Source of the DNA: Treponema sp.
Lineage (GTDB): Bacteria; Spirochaetota; Spirochaetia; Treponematales; Breznakiellaceae
Direction of reading: 5' to 3'
Length of the DNA: 53,967 nt
NCBI GenBank assembly: GCA_031257195.1
Contig: JAIRPD010000082.1
Location: 1-53,967, forward strand
Under the pieces are notes generated by a model. It ran no database searches. It was not told where the DNA came from and saw nothing but the letters and a program-made list of their open reading frames with translations. This document shows, piece after piece, positions 8,674 through 16,758 of this stretch. The translations under genes and the position numbers were made by a program. The first letter of the stretch is position 1. Each line of letters opens with the position of its first letter.

Positions 8674-10137
8674 CTATAGAACGCCCTTTGAGGCGATGGC
8701 AAGGATACCCTCAATGTCAAGGCAGCCGTCCAGGACCGCCGCGACGGCGTCCACCGCCGCATCAACCCTGGCGGCCTGATCCACCCCGTCCGATACGGCC
8801 CCCAGCGCGGCCAGCCAGTAGGCCCGCTGCCCCGGATCGTCGAACAGCCGGTGGACGTAGCAGCCGGTAACGCGCCCATCATGGCTGACCGCGCCGTCCA
8901 GGCCGCCGCCGGAATACCGCAGGAAGGGGGCGGCGCCGGCATCCAACTCTGTCCGCCCGCAGTGGATCTCGTAGCCCCGGAAAGGCGCGCCGCCGGGCAG
9001 GCTTATTCCCGTAACTTCGGCCACCCGCTTACCGGCGGCAAGCGTTGTGGTTACCGGCAAAAAACCCAGCCCCGCGGCCTCGCCGGGTTCGCCTTCCAGC
9101 CCCAGGGGGTCGGCGAGGGTTTTGCCCAGCATCTGGTAGCCCCCGCAAATCCCCAGCACGCGGCCGCCCCGCCTGATATGGCAGGCCAGATCCAGATCCC
9201 AGCCCTGGGAACGGAAAAACGCCAGGTCGCTGATAACCGCCTTGCTGCCGGGCAGGATAACAAGCTTCGCGTTTCCCGGCAAAGCCTGGCCCGGCCATAC
9301 GCGGACAACCCGTACGGAACCTTCCGCGTCCAGCGCGTCCAGATCATCGTGGTTCGCTATATGGGGAAGCACGGGAACCGCTATCGTCACCTGGTCCTGG
9401 CCGGCGCTTTCCGCGGCGTCCCGAACCGCGTCTTCCTCCGGCAGGCCGCGGGCCTGGGGTATCCAGGGAACAATCCCCAGCCCCCGCCAGCCGGTTCGTT
9501 CCTCAATGGCCCGGTAACCGTTCTGGAAAAGCCCGGGGTCACCGCGAAACCGGTTGATAAGAAAGCCCCGGATCATCCCGGCGTCCCCGCTCTCCAGGAC
9601 CATCTTTGTGCCCACCAGGGACGCGATAACCCCGCCCCGGTCAATATCGCCCACCAGGATAACCGGCGCGGCGGCGGTCCGGGCAAAGCCCATGTTCGCT
9701 ATGTCCCCCTCCCGTAAATTGATTTCCGCGGGACTGCCCGCCCCCTCGATAACGACAATATCACTTTCCGCGGCAAGTCTCTCAAAGGATTCCATCACAG
9801 GGCCAAGGAGGGAAGCGCGCCCCGTGGTAAAATCCTTCGCGTCCAGCGCGCCGTACACCCTGCCCTGGACTATCACCTGCGCCCCGGTATCGGACTGCGG
9901 CTTAAGCAGCACGGGATTCATGTCAACCGAGGGCCTAACCCGGGCGGCCAAAGCCTGCAAAGCCTGGGCGCGCCCGATTTCGCCGCCCTCCACGGCGGCG
10001 GCGTTGTTGGACATATTCTGCGGTTTAAAAGGACGCACCCGCAATCCCCGGTTGGCAAACACCCTGCAAAGCCCCGCGGTCAAAACAGACTTGCCCACAT
10101 CGGACCCGGTCCCCTGCAGCATAACAACCGATGACAT
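8674..10137 (-). CDS. cobQ: Cobyric acid synthase
   Basis: 487 residues. The start is placed at ATG 10137 (MSSVVMLQGTGSDVGKS), preceded by GGGGGAAGGG; a longer frame to 10179 has no such support. The enzyme amidates four peripheral carboxylates of the adenosylcobyrinate a,c-diamide in cobalamin synthesis, using glutamine and ATP. Visible features are the P-loop-like GTGSDVGKS at residues 9-17, VVIEGAGSPAEINL, and a C-terminal class I-type glutaminase domain with the nucleophile in VLGICGGYQMLG. It is the only corrinoid gene in the window and no cobalamin riboswitch was recognised upstream. It lies 38 bases after the PAP2 gene on the same strand, so co-transcription is likely. Confidence 0.95.
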   Translation of the reverse strand: MSSVVMLQGTGSDVGKSVLTAGLCRVFANRGLRVRPFKPQNMSNNAAAVEGGEIGRAQALQALAARVRPSVDMNPVLLKPQSDTGAQVIVQGRVYGALDAKDFTTGRASLLGPVMESFERLAAESDIVVIEGAGSPAEINLREGDIANMGFARTAAAPVILVGDIDRGGVIASLVGTKMVLESGDAGMIRGFLINRFRGDPGLFQNGYRAIEERTGWRGLGIVPWIPQARGLPEEDAVRDAAESAGQDQVTIAVPVLPHIANHDDLDALDAEGSVRVVRVWPGQALPGNAKLVILPGSKAVISDLAFFRSQGWDLDLACHIRRGGRVLGICGGYQMLGKTLADPLGLEGEPGEAAGLGFLPVTTTLAAGKRVAEVTGISLPGGAPFRGYEIHCGRTELDAGAAPFLRYSGGGLDGAVSHDGRVTGCYVHRLFDDPGQRAYWLAALGAVSDGVDQAARVDAAVDAVAAVLDGCLDIEGILAIASKGVL

Positions 10138-10175
10138 AAACCCTTCCCCCTGTTTTGCGGACCCTGGACTCGCGA

Positions 10176-11069
10176 TCAATAACGAACACTTATTCCCACA
10201 TACCGGGGCAGAATGGTAACACTCACCCTTTCCGTTACCTCAAAACCCGGCATGGTATTCGCGCCGTTCGACGCGGGATTTCCGGAACTGTTTAAACCGC
10301 CGTTCCTGTCAAGGAGTTCCCGGTAGCTCTTTCCCACCGATTTTCCTATCGCGTAACCCACCAGCGCCCCCGCGACAGCGTCCGAGGCCCAGTGCGCGAA
10401 CAGGGACATCCCTATCCCGGTGAGGGCCGCGTATGAATACGCGGCGATCTTAAGCCCCGTGTTTTTTGGATACAGTTCAGCCAGCGTTACCGCCATGGCG
10501 AAGATAACCGCGGTATGACTGCTGGGCCACCCGGAAAACACGCCCCGTTCCATAAAACCAAAGGCAAAGTCCCCGCTAAAATCCGCGGAATCGCGTTCGT
10601 TGTTGATAATCCCCGGGTCGCGCCTTCCGGTAAACGCTTTTATCGACGACGATATAACCACCCCCAGTATCGCCGCCTGCCCCAGGGCAAGCCCCGTGAT
10701 TTGAAGATCCGCCCTTTGGCCGGAACGGCCATACAGGTACAACCCCAGGGGCATCGCCGCGGGAAGAATAAAACCCAGGGCCCCAAAGGGCGTTCCAGAA
10801 AAGGCCAGCGCCTTATGCTCCACCGCGATGGTACTCCACTCCCAATCCAGCCCGCTGTGAACAAAGTAGTACGTCCCCAGCCCGGCCAGAAGGTAGGGAA
10901 CCCCGTACCCATAGGTAAAACTGTTCAGGGTATTCGTCCCCAGCTTATAGAAAAGAGTCGAGAACGGTACGTTGTTTCGATCATCCCCGGGGGTTGGCGT
11001 ATCCTGCCCCGCCGCGAAGGACGAGCAAAATATGAGCAGCGTCAAAACCCCCAGGAACCTGGCCATCAT
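10176..11069 (-). CDS. PAP2-family phosphatase, membrane-associated
   Basis: 297 residues with a signal peptide (LTLLIFCSSFAAGQ). The PAP2 motifs are in order: KAFTGRRDP (KX6RP class), GWPSSHTA (PSGH class) and SLFAHWASD, with the last His/Asp pair. Several hydrophobic helices occupy about 55-230. The family removes phosphate from lipid phosphates or undecaprenyl diphosphate on the outer face of the inner membrane. The C-terminal 40 residues end in an aromatic (ISVRY), unusual for plain PAP2 enzymes and reminiscent of outer-membrane proteins. A GGGGGG sequence precedes ATG 11069, and a second ATG follows at once. The substrate is unknown. Confidence 0.87.
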   Translation of the reverse strand: MMARFLGVLTLLIFCSSFAAGQDTPTPGDDRNNVPFSTLFYKLGTNTLNSFTYGYGVPYLLAGLGTYYFVHSGLDWEWSTIAVEHKALAFSGTPFGALGFILPAAMPLGLYLYGRSGQRADLQITGLALGQAAILGVVISSSIKAFTGRRDPGIINNERDSADFSGDFAFGFMERGVFSGWPSSHTAVIFAMAVTLAELYPKNTGLKIAAYSYAALTGIGMSLFAHWASDAVAGALVGYAIGKSVGKSYRELLDRNGGLNSSGNPASNGANTMPGFEVTERVSVTILPRYVGISVRY

Positions 11070-11177
11070 GGAATCCCCCCTTTGTTTCGCCCCCGGGATA
11101 CCCCGCCCCGGCCGCCCCGCCCTCTCCGCCGCCCCCGCGGCGGCGGGCGCCGCGGAACAGCGCCGCCGGGCCGCCCC

Positions 11178-11993
11178 CTATGAAAAGAGGCGGTCCGCCC
11201 TCCAGTGGGAGGGATTCCCCGGCCCCACCCACTGGTTCAGGGCGAAACTTCCCGCGAGACTGCGGCCAATAAACCGCTTCGCCAGCAATACCGCCTCCCG
11301 GACAGACAAACCCCGGGCAAGTCCCGCGGCAATGGCGGCGGAGGTCGTACACCCCGCCCCATGGTTCCAGCGGGTATCGATCAACTCCCCCTCGATCAGC
11401 TCAAAGTCCTTCCCGTCAAAAAGAAGATCCACCGCCCTGCTTTGTCCCGGCAGCTTGGCCCCTCCCTTGATAAACACATGGCGGGCTCCCCGCTGGTGGA
11501 TGATCCGGGCCGCCTCCCGCATCCCCTCGATGGAGTTGATCTCCCGCAGGCCGGAAAGCCGCTCCGCCTCAAAAAGATTGGGGGTCGCCACTTCCGCCAG
11601 GGGAAGCAGCGTTTCCGCCGCGGCGGCGTTCAGTTCGGGGTTCAGCGCCTCCCCCGCGCCCTTGCATACCATCACCGGATCAAGGACATAGTTGGTAATG
11701 CCCTGGCGGCGGATATATTCCCCCGTCAACTCCACCGCGTAAAAGCTGCCGAGCATCCCCGACTTGGCGGCGGCGGCCCCCACGCCCTTGAAGATCGTCT
11801 CCAGCTGGGCCCGGAGGACCTCTTCCCCAAGGGGAAACACCTGGTGGGCCCAGGTATGGTCCGGGTCCATGGCCGCCACCAGCGTTACCGCCGCCATACC
11901 ATACAGGCCGTACTCCTCAAAGGTCTTAAGGTCCGCCTCCAGGCCCGCTCCCCCGGACGCGTCGGAACCAGCGATGGTCGCTATTTTTATCAT
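11178..11993 (-). CDS. pdxK: Pyridoxal/hydroxymethylpyrimidine kinase (PdxK/ThiD family)
   Basis: 271 residues, ribokinase fold. It starts TIAGSDASGGAGLEADLKTF. It has DPVMVCKG at about 113-120, the anion-hole and catalytic block NHGAGCTTSAA near residues 210-220, and LNQWVGPG at the C-terminus. The MVCKG and LNQ.VGP signatures fit the firmicute-type PdxK enzymes, which are ThiD paralogs active on pyridoxal, more closely than classical ThiD. Strict HMP-phosphate kinase function cannot be ruled out. AGGAG sits 6-7 bases before ATG 11993. No thiamin riboswitch or other thi gene was seen, which favours vitamin B6 salvage. Confidence 0.85.
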   Translation of the reverse strand: MIKIATIAGSDASGGAGLEADLKTFEEYGLYGMAAVTLVAAMDPDHTWAHQVFPLGEEVLRAQLETIFKGVGAAAAKSGMLGSFYAVELTGEYIRRQGITNYVLDPVMVCKGAGEALNPELNAAAAETLLPLAEVATPNLFEAERLSGLREINSIEGMREAARIIHQRGARHVFIKGGAKLPGQSRAVDLLFDGKDFELIEGELIDTRWNHGAGCTTSAAIAAGLARGLSVREAVLLAKRFIGRSLAGSFALNQWVGPGNPSHWRADRLFS

Positions 11994-12097
11994 GCCATTC
12001 TCCTTTTAAAACATCGTTTTCTTATATCAGTCAAAGGCCACAATAGTGAAAACCGCCGGGGGTGTCAAGGCGGAACCCGGCGCGATTTTACCGGCCT

Positions 12098-12125
12098 TTT
12101 ATCGTTCCTTTATCGTTCCTTGACA
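12098..12125 (+). promoter_or_regulatory. Direct 11-bp repeats and -35 box upstream of porin gene
   Basis: Two abutting copies of TTTATCGTTCC (12098-12108 and 12109-12119) run straight into TTGACA (12120-12125). The -10 is unclear; TATGTC or CATACC lie off the ideal spacing. Two head-to-tail sites against the -35 suggest an activator site. Confidence 0.4.
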
Positions 12126-12171
12126 TCCCCTCCGTAGATTATGTCCATACCAACTTTCATAAGGAGTGTTT

Positions 12172-13320
12172 ATGAAAAAACTAGTATGCCTCTGGTTCAT
12201 CGCCCTTTCGGCGGCGGCCGTCTTCGCGCAGGAACTGAAGTTCAGCGGCTATGTGAACAGCGGCATGGGCCTGGTGATCACCGGCAAGGAGAACAGCGAT
12301 CCCGCGGTGATGACCTACGGCGTCGATTCGGAGCGGAACATTGGCCGGTTCCGGCTGAACGGAACCTACACCAACGCCGGCGGTACCGGGGGGGCCGACT
12401 TCCGCCTGCAAGTCCAGGGCCGGGGCGTCAGCTCCCTCCCGGAGAACATCCCCTCCCTGGCCTTCGCGTACGGCTGGTTCAAGCCCGCGAAGTTCCTCAC
12501 CATCAAGGCGGGGCTGGTGGACGACAGCGCCTTTACCACCGGCGACGTGATCCTCAACGACGACCAGGGCGAGGGGGCGGGCCTGCTGGTCAAGCTCAGT
12601 CCCCTCCGGGGCCTGGACCTTGGGGCCGGGGCCTACGCGGCTTCCTACCAGGGCGGCGGCAGCAACAACCTCTTTGACGGCCAGCTCCCCCAGGAACTCC
12701 GCTGGGACCGGATCAAGTACACCTTTGGCCTGGCCTACACCCTGGAAGACGCCTTCCGCGTTACCCTGAGCGGCCGCACCTGGAACAAAGCGGGGAGCAA
12801 TGAAACCTCCGCCCGGGCCATCGGCGAGTTCCGCCTCCTCGCGGTGAAGAACCTCACCGCCGTGGTGGCGGTGGAGGGAAACAACCTCTACGAGGACCAC
12901 AAGGATTTCCGCGACCACGGGCTCATCACCTTTTACGAAACCCTGGGCTACCAGTGGGGGGACTGGGGGTTCGGCCTTAACGCCGCCCAGTACAAGAGCA
13001 ACGAAACCGGCAGGGAAGACCTGGCCCTCCTGGTGAACCCCTGGGTAAGCCGCGCCCTGGCGGGGGGAACCATCGTCCCCCGTTTGGAAGCCGTGTACTT
13101 CCTGGGCGGGAACCAGGACGGCGCTAACTACCACCGCCGGGCCTACAAGGCCAACTACCACAAGGACGCGTACGTGATCACCGGGCGGCCCTCGGTGAAG
13201 ATCAGCCTGGACCCCCGGGTGAGCCTGGAGATTGGCGACGCGGTGTACTATCAGCGGCCGGTCCAGGGCGATGGGGCGCTGACCAACGTGTTCTACGCGG
13301 ACCTGGTCGTTAAGTTCTAA
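12172..13320 (+). CDS. Outer-membrane beta-barrel protein (porin-like)
   Basis: 382 residues from ATG 12172 with AAGGAG 6 bases upstream. It has a clean signal peptide (MKKLVCLWFIALSAAAVFAQ). The mature part is a run of amphipathic beta strands with alternating aromatics (SGYVNSGMG, FAYGWFKPAKFLTIKAGL) and ends in DLVVKF. A terminal Phe is the usual recognition signal for barrel insertion. The size suits a 16- to 18-strand porin. Solute specificity is unknown. It is monocistronic: the next gene is 850 bases away, behind a tandem array. Confidence 0.8.
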   Translation: MKKLVCLWFIALSAAAVFAQELKFSGYVNSGMGLVITGKENSDPAVMTYGVDSERNIGRFRLNGTYTNAGGTGGADFRLQVQGRGVSSLPENIPSLAFAYGWFKPAKFLTIKAGLVDDSAFTTGDVILNDDQGEGAGLLVKLSPLRGLDLGAGAYAASYQGGGSNNLFDGQLPQELRWDRIKYTFGLAYTLEDAFRVTLSGRTWNKAGSNETSARAIGEFRLLAVKNLTAVVAVEGNNLYEDHKDFRDHGLITFYETLGYQWGDWGFGLNAAQYKSNETGREDLALLVNPWVSRALAGGTIVPRLEAVYFLGGNQDGANYHRRAYKANYHKDAYVITGRPSVKISLDPRVSLEIGDAVYYQRPVQGDGALTNVFYADLVVKF

Positions 13321-13537
13321 GGATGAGAGGCCGCGGCCCGTTTCCCGGACCCCGGCGCCTCATGTTCTTCCTCCTATTTTAAGGCCCTTCGGAGGCGGCC
13401 TGCCCTGGGCAGGCTGAATCCGGGGGGCCGTCTTGTTGCCGCCCCCCCGCCGCCCCGCCCCGTCCCCCGTTCCGGGGACCCTCTCCCCCTCCCCCCGGCC
13501 CCGCGCCCCCTCCCCCGCCGCCCCGCCCGGACCGCCG

Positions 13538-14104
13538 GCGTTCTTGCCGGCGGGTCCAGCGCCCTTCCCGGTAACGCCAGCGCCTTTGCCCGCGGGGACA
13601 GCGCCCCTGCCCGCGGGGATAGCGCCCCTGCCCGTGGGGACAGCGCTTTTGCCGGCGGGGACAGCCGCCTTCCCGGCGGGGACAGCGCCCCTGCCCATGG
13701 GGACAGCGCCCTTGTCCGCGGGGATAAGGTCCTTACTGCCGGGGACAGCGCCCCTGCCGGTGGGGTCAGTTCCCTTGCCCGCAGGGATAGCGCCCCTGCC
13801 CGCAGGGATAACGCCCCTATCCCTGGTGATAGCGGCCGTATCCCTGGTGATAAGGCTCGTACCGGTGGTGATACGGACGCTATCCCTGGTGATAAGGCTC
13901 TTACCGGTGGTGATAACAACCTTATCGGTGGTGATAGCGTTCTTATCGGTGGTGATACGGCCCTTATCGGTGGTGATACGGCCCTTACCGGTGGTGATAG
14001 CGTTCTTATCGGTGGTGATAAGGGCGCTATCCCTGGTGATAAGGCTCTTATCGATGGTGATACGGCCGCCACCGGGGGTGATACGGCCCTTCCCGGGGGG
14101 GCCA
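13538..14104. repeat. 27-copy tandem array, 21-bp period
   Basis: The array divides without gaps into 27 units of 21 bases. The unit drifts from a GC-rich form (GCGCCCCTGCCCGCGGGG then ACA/ATA) on the left to a form with CTTATCGGTGGTGATA on the right. Right-hand units contain small CTTATC...GATAAG inverted pairs. Because 21 is divisible by 3, all frames lacking a stop stay open, producing long false ORFs on both strands (plus-strand heptads such as LPVVIAF, minus-strand ITTGKGR). It ends 65 bases before a sensor-kinase gene and begins about 220 bases after the porin gene. No coding role is supported. Confidence 0.95.
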
Positions 14105-14169
14105 AGGACCCTCCCCGCCCCCTTGTTTTGCCGGGCCCCTTTGGTATATCCTATAAAAAAGAAAGGGGA

Positions 14170-16263
14170 ATGAAAAAGCCGTCCGTCGAAGTCCGCGCCA
14201 AAGCGCTTTTTGCCGCCGCCATCCTTATCGTGTCGATCAGTTTCCTCTATATATGGGGTGTCTTCCGGTCTTCCAACGAATTGTGGATCGCCGGCATCCA
14301 AACCCGGCTCCTGACCCTCAGCGACTCCCTGGCCCGGCTGACTACCGCGGAGGAACTGGCGGAGCTTTCCACCCCCGAAGACATGGCCAAGCCCCTCTAC
14401 CGGGAGTTGAAGTGGCGGCTCAACAAGTTCGCCGTGGACAACGCCGTCCTCTACGCCTACTATGTGCGCCTCTCCGGGCAGGACGCGCACAGCTACATCG
14501 TGGACAGCGACTTTAACCCCGCGACGGTCTTTGACCTTTCCACCAAACCCATTCCCCTGAACAGTTCCCTGCGGGAGGCCTTTGGGGGCCGCCGGACCGT
14601 CCTGGGGATCCGGGAATACGTGGACCATTCGGAGGGGCTCCTGTCCGCCTTCTCCCCCCTCAGGAACCGGGAGGGGAAAATCACGGCCCTGGCGGGGGTG
14701 GATGTGAGCGACGCCCCGATTATCCAGAACCGCCGCACCGGCTGGCTCCTTACCCTGCTGCTGGCCGTCTCCGCGGGGGCGGCTATCGCCTGCGGCGGGC
14801 TGAGTCTGGCCCTCTACCGGCGGAAGTTCCGGGAGGCCCCGGGGTCTAACCTGGCCGCCGGCGAGGTTCTCCACCGGATGTCCCGGGAAGCGCGGATTCC
14901 CCTGAACGCCGTCATCGGCCTTTCGGAGCTGACCCTGGGGGACCAGGACCTTCCGGGGGAGGCCCGGGAAAATACGGAGAAGGTCCGCCAGTCCGGGGCG
15001 ATCCTCCTGGGGATCATCAACGACACCCTGGACCTTTTCCAGATCGAGGCGGGCGCGTTCGAACTCCACCCCGCGGAGTACGATCTGCCCAGCCTTATCA
15101 ACGACACCCTCACCCTGAATATCCCCTGGACCGCCGGCGGGGCCTCGGCCTTTGCCCTGAATATCTCGGAGACTCTGCCGGCCAAGCTGTTGGGGGACGA
15201 CCAGCGGCTGAGGCGGATCTTCCACAACCTCCTGGACGGCGCCTTTGCCCGCGCCAACCAGGGCAGGGTGGAATGGAACCTGTCCTGCGCGAGGGACCCC
15301 ACGGGGGTGTGGCTTGTCAGCAGTGTCAGGGATTCGGGGGCGGGGTTCCGCCCGGAGGACCTGAAGAACCTGTTCCGCCTCCCCGGCCCGGCGGAGGCGG
15401 GGGCGGACCAGGAAAAGGAGGGGGCGAGCCTGGGGCTGGTGGTAACCAGGCGGATGGTGGAGCTGATGGGGGGCTCCCTTACGGTGGAAAGCGAGTACGG
15501 CCAGGGGAGTCTCTTTACGGTGTGGCTCCGGCAGGGGTATGTGAACGACGCGATTATCGGTGAAGCGGTGGCGAAAAGCCTGCGGAACTTCACCTACCTG
15601 AAGGAAAAGTCCCGCCGGACCGCCCGGCTGGCCCGGCTCCGGCTTCCCTATGCCCGGGTCCTGGTGGTGGATGACGTACCCACCAATCTGGATGTGGCCC
15701 GGGGGATGTTGAAGCCCTACGGCATGAAGATTGACTGCGTAACCAGCGGGGAGGAGGCGATCCGGCTTATCCGGGAGGGGGTAAAGTATAGCGCGGTTTT
15801 CATGGACCACATGATGCCCGGCATGGACGGCGTTGAGGCGGTCCGGGTTATCCGGGAGGAGATCGGCACGGACTACGCCGGGAGCGTGCCCATCATTGCC
15901 CTGACGGCCAACGCGATCCGGGGTAACGAGGAGGTGTTTCTCCAACAGGGCTTTCAGGCTTTCCTGGCCAAACCCCTCGATCCGGGTCAGCTGGACTCGG
16001 TTATCCACCGGTGGGTCCGGGATACGGGTCTGGAGGAGCGCGTGGGCCCCTCGGCTTTGGAGATGCGCTTCCACCAGGACCGGCGGAACGGGGACGAACG
16101 GCGGACCGGCCTGGAGCGCCGCCGCGATTCCGGCCCGGTCCGCCGGGATGGGGGCCGCCTTTCCCGCCAGGAGCGGGGGGCGGGGGAGTTTCCCCCCGGG
16201 GAGGTCCCGGACGCCCCCCCGGAAAAGGCCGGGGACGGTTCCGCGGGCCCGGGGGACGGGTAG
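14170..16263 (+). CDS. Hybrid sensor 'histidine kinase' with degenerate catalytic core
   Basis: 697 residues. TM1 lies at about 11-31, a periplasmic Cache/PAS-like domain at about 32-192 and TM2 at about 193-217. A HisKA-like region follows, then an HATPase-like region, and a receiver at about 498-620 with Asp546 (FMDHMMPGMDG) and AKPLD Lys. In the H-box the phospho-accepting His is Arg239 (MSREARIPLNA against MSHE.RTPLNA). The N-box Asn is Gly357 (NLLDGA), and the G2 loop reads GASLGLVV. The kinase core is therefore probably inactive while the receiver looks intact. The receiver start LPYARVLVVDDVPTN is also found in the active kinase at 37448. The tail is Arg/Glu/Gly-rich. AAAGGGG sits close to ATG 14170. 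Confidence 0.88.
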   Translation: MKKPSVEVRAKALFAAAILIVSISFLYIWGVFRSSNELWIAGIQTRLLTLSDSLARLTTAEELAELSTPEDMAKPLYRELKWRLNKFAVDNAVLYAYYVRLSGQDAHSYIVDSDFNPATVFDLSTKPIPLNSSLREAFGGRRTVLGIREYVDHSEGLLSAFSPLRNREGKITALAGVDVSDAPIIQNRRTGWLLTLLLAVSAGAAIACGGLSLALYRRKFREAPGSNLAAGEVLHRMSREARIPLNAVIGLSELTLGDQDLPGEARENTEKVRQSGAILLGIINDTLDLFQIEAGAFELHPAEYDLPSLINDTLTLNIPWTAGGASAFALNISETLPAKLLGDDQRLRRIFHNLLDGAFARANQGRVEWNLSCARDPTGVWLVSSVRDSGAGFRPEDLKNLFRLPGPAEAGADQEKEGASLGLVVTRRMVELMGGSLTVESEYGQGSLFTVWLRQGYVNDAIIGEAVAKSLRNFTYLKEKSRRTARLARLRLPYARVLVVDDVPTNLDVARGMLKPYGMKIDCVTSGEEAIRLIREGVKYSAVFMDHMMPGMDGVEAVRVIREEIGTDYAGSVPIIALTANAIRGNEEVFLQQGFQAFLAKPLDPGQLDSVIHRWVRDTGLEERVGPSALEMRFHQDRRNGDERRTGLERRRDSGPVRRDGGRLSRQERGAGEFPPGEVPDAPPEKAGDGSAGPGDG

Positions 16264-16308
16264 AAAAAGCGGCGCGATAACGCTACACTGAACGCGGGAG
16301 GGACTGTA

Positions 16309-16695
16309 ATGGATCCGGCGCGCCCCAGGATCATGCTGGTGGATGACAATGTGACCAACCTTACCACGGGGAAGGCCGCGTTGAAGGATTGGTTCCAGGT
16401 TTTTACCCTGCCTTCGGCGGCGAAACTCTTTGAGCTGCTGGAGAAGGTAACCCCCGATTTGATTCTTCTGGACATTGAGATGTCCGAAATGGACGGTTTT
16501 CAGGCGATACAAAGGCTTAAGGCGGAGGAAAAAACCGCCGCCATCCCGGTTATCTTCCTTACCGCCAGCGCGGACCCGGTTCAGGAGGAGGAAGGGCGGC
16601 GGCTGGGGGCCGCGGACTATATACAAAAGCCCTTTTCTGGCCCAGACTTGAGGGAACGGATTAAAAAACAGTTCTTTTTGTCTAATATTCATTGA
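16309..16695 (+). CDS. Single-domain response regulator
   Basis: 128 residues, receiver domain only. It has the acidic pair in MLVDDN, phospho-acceptor Asp55 (LILLDIEM), Thr in FLTAS and Lys in IQKPF. There is no output domain, as in CheY- or Spo0F-like phosphorelay carriers. GGGAGGG lies about 6 bases before ATG 16309, and TACACT further upstream (about 16283-16288) is a possible -10. It follows the degenerate sensor by 45 bases and probably works with it, either receiving phosphate from another kinase or competing for it. Confidence 0.9.
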   Translation: MDPARPRIMLVDDNVTNLTTGKAALKDWFQVFTLPSAAKLFELLEKVTPDLILLDIEMSEMDGFQAIQRLKAEEKTAAIPVIFLTASADPVQEEEGRRLGAADYIQKPFSGPDLRERIKKQFFLSNIH

Positions 16696-16720
16696 ATAAA
16701 ATCCTTTTTTTCTGTATAAT
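16692..16720 (+). promoter_or_regulatory. Strong promoter of the GHMP-kinase operon
   Basis: TTGAAT (16692-16697), a 17-base spacer and TATAAT (16715-16720). The -35 overlaps the small ATTCA/TGAAT palindrome that follows the receiver gene. Confidence 0.8.
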
Positions 16721-16758
16721 GAAGCAAAACCTGTTGTGGAGCGAGGATTGTTGTAATA

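Noticed and set aside
10138-12000. Cobalamin or TPP riboswitch upstream of cobQ or pdxK/thiD
   Set aside because: Leaders are short (38 and under 200 bases) and no conserved riboswitch core was recognised.
13433-14173. 246-codon plus-strand frame through the tandem array
   Set aside because: Heptad translations stay open in several frames because 21 is a multiple of three. No start context or conserved domain supports a protein.
16283-16288. Leaderless start for the receiver at 16309
   Set aside because: TACACT is 20 bases upstream and a good GGGAGGG ribosome site precedes the ATG, so it has an ordinary leader.
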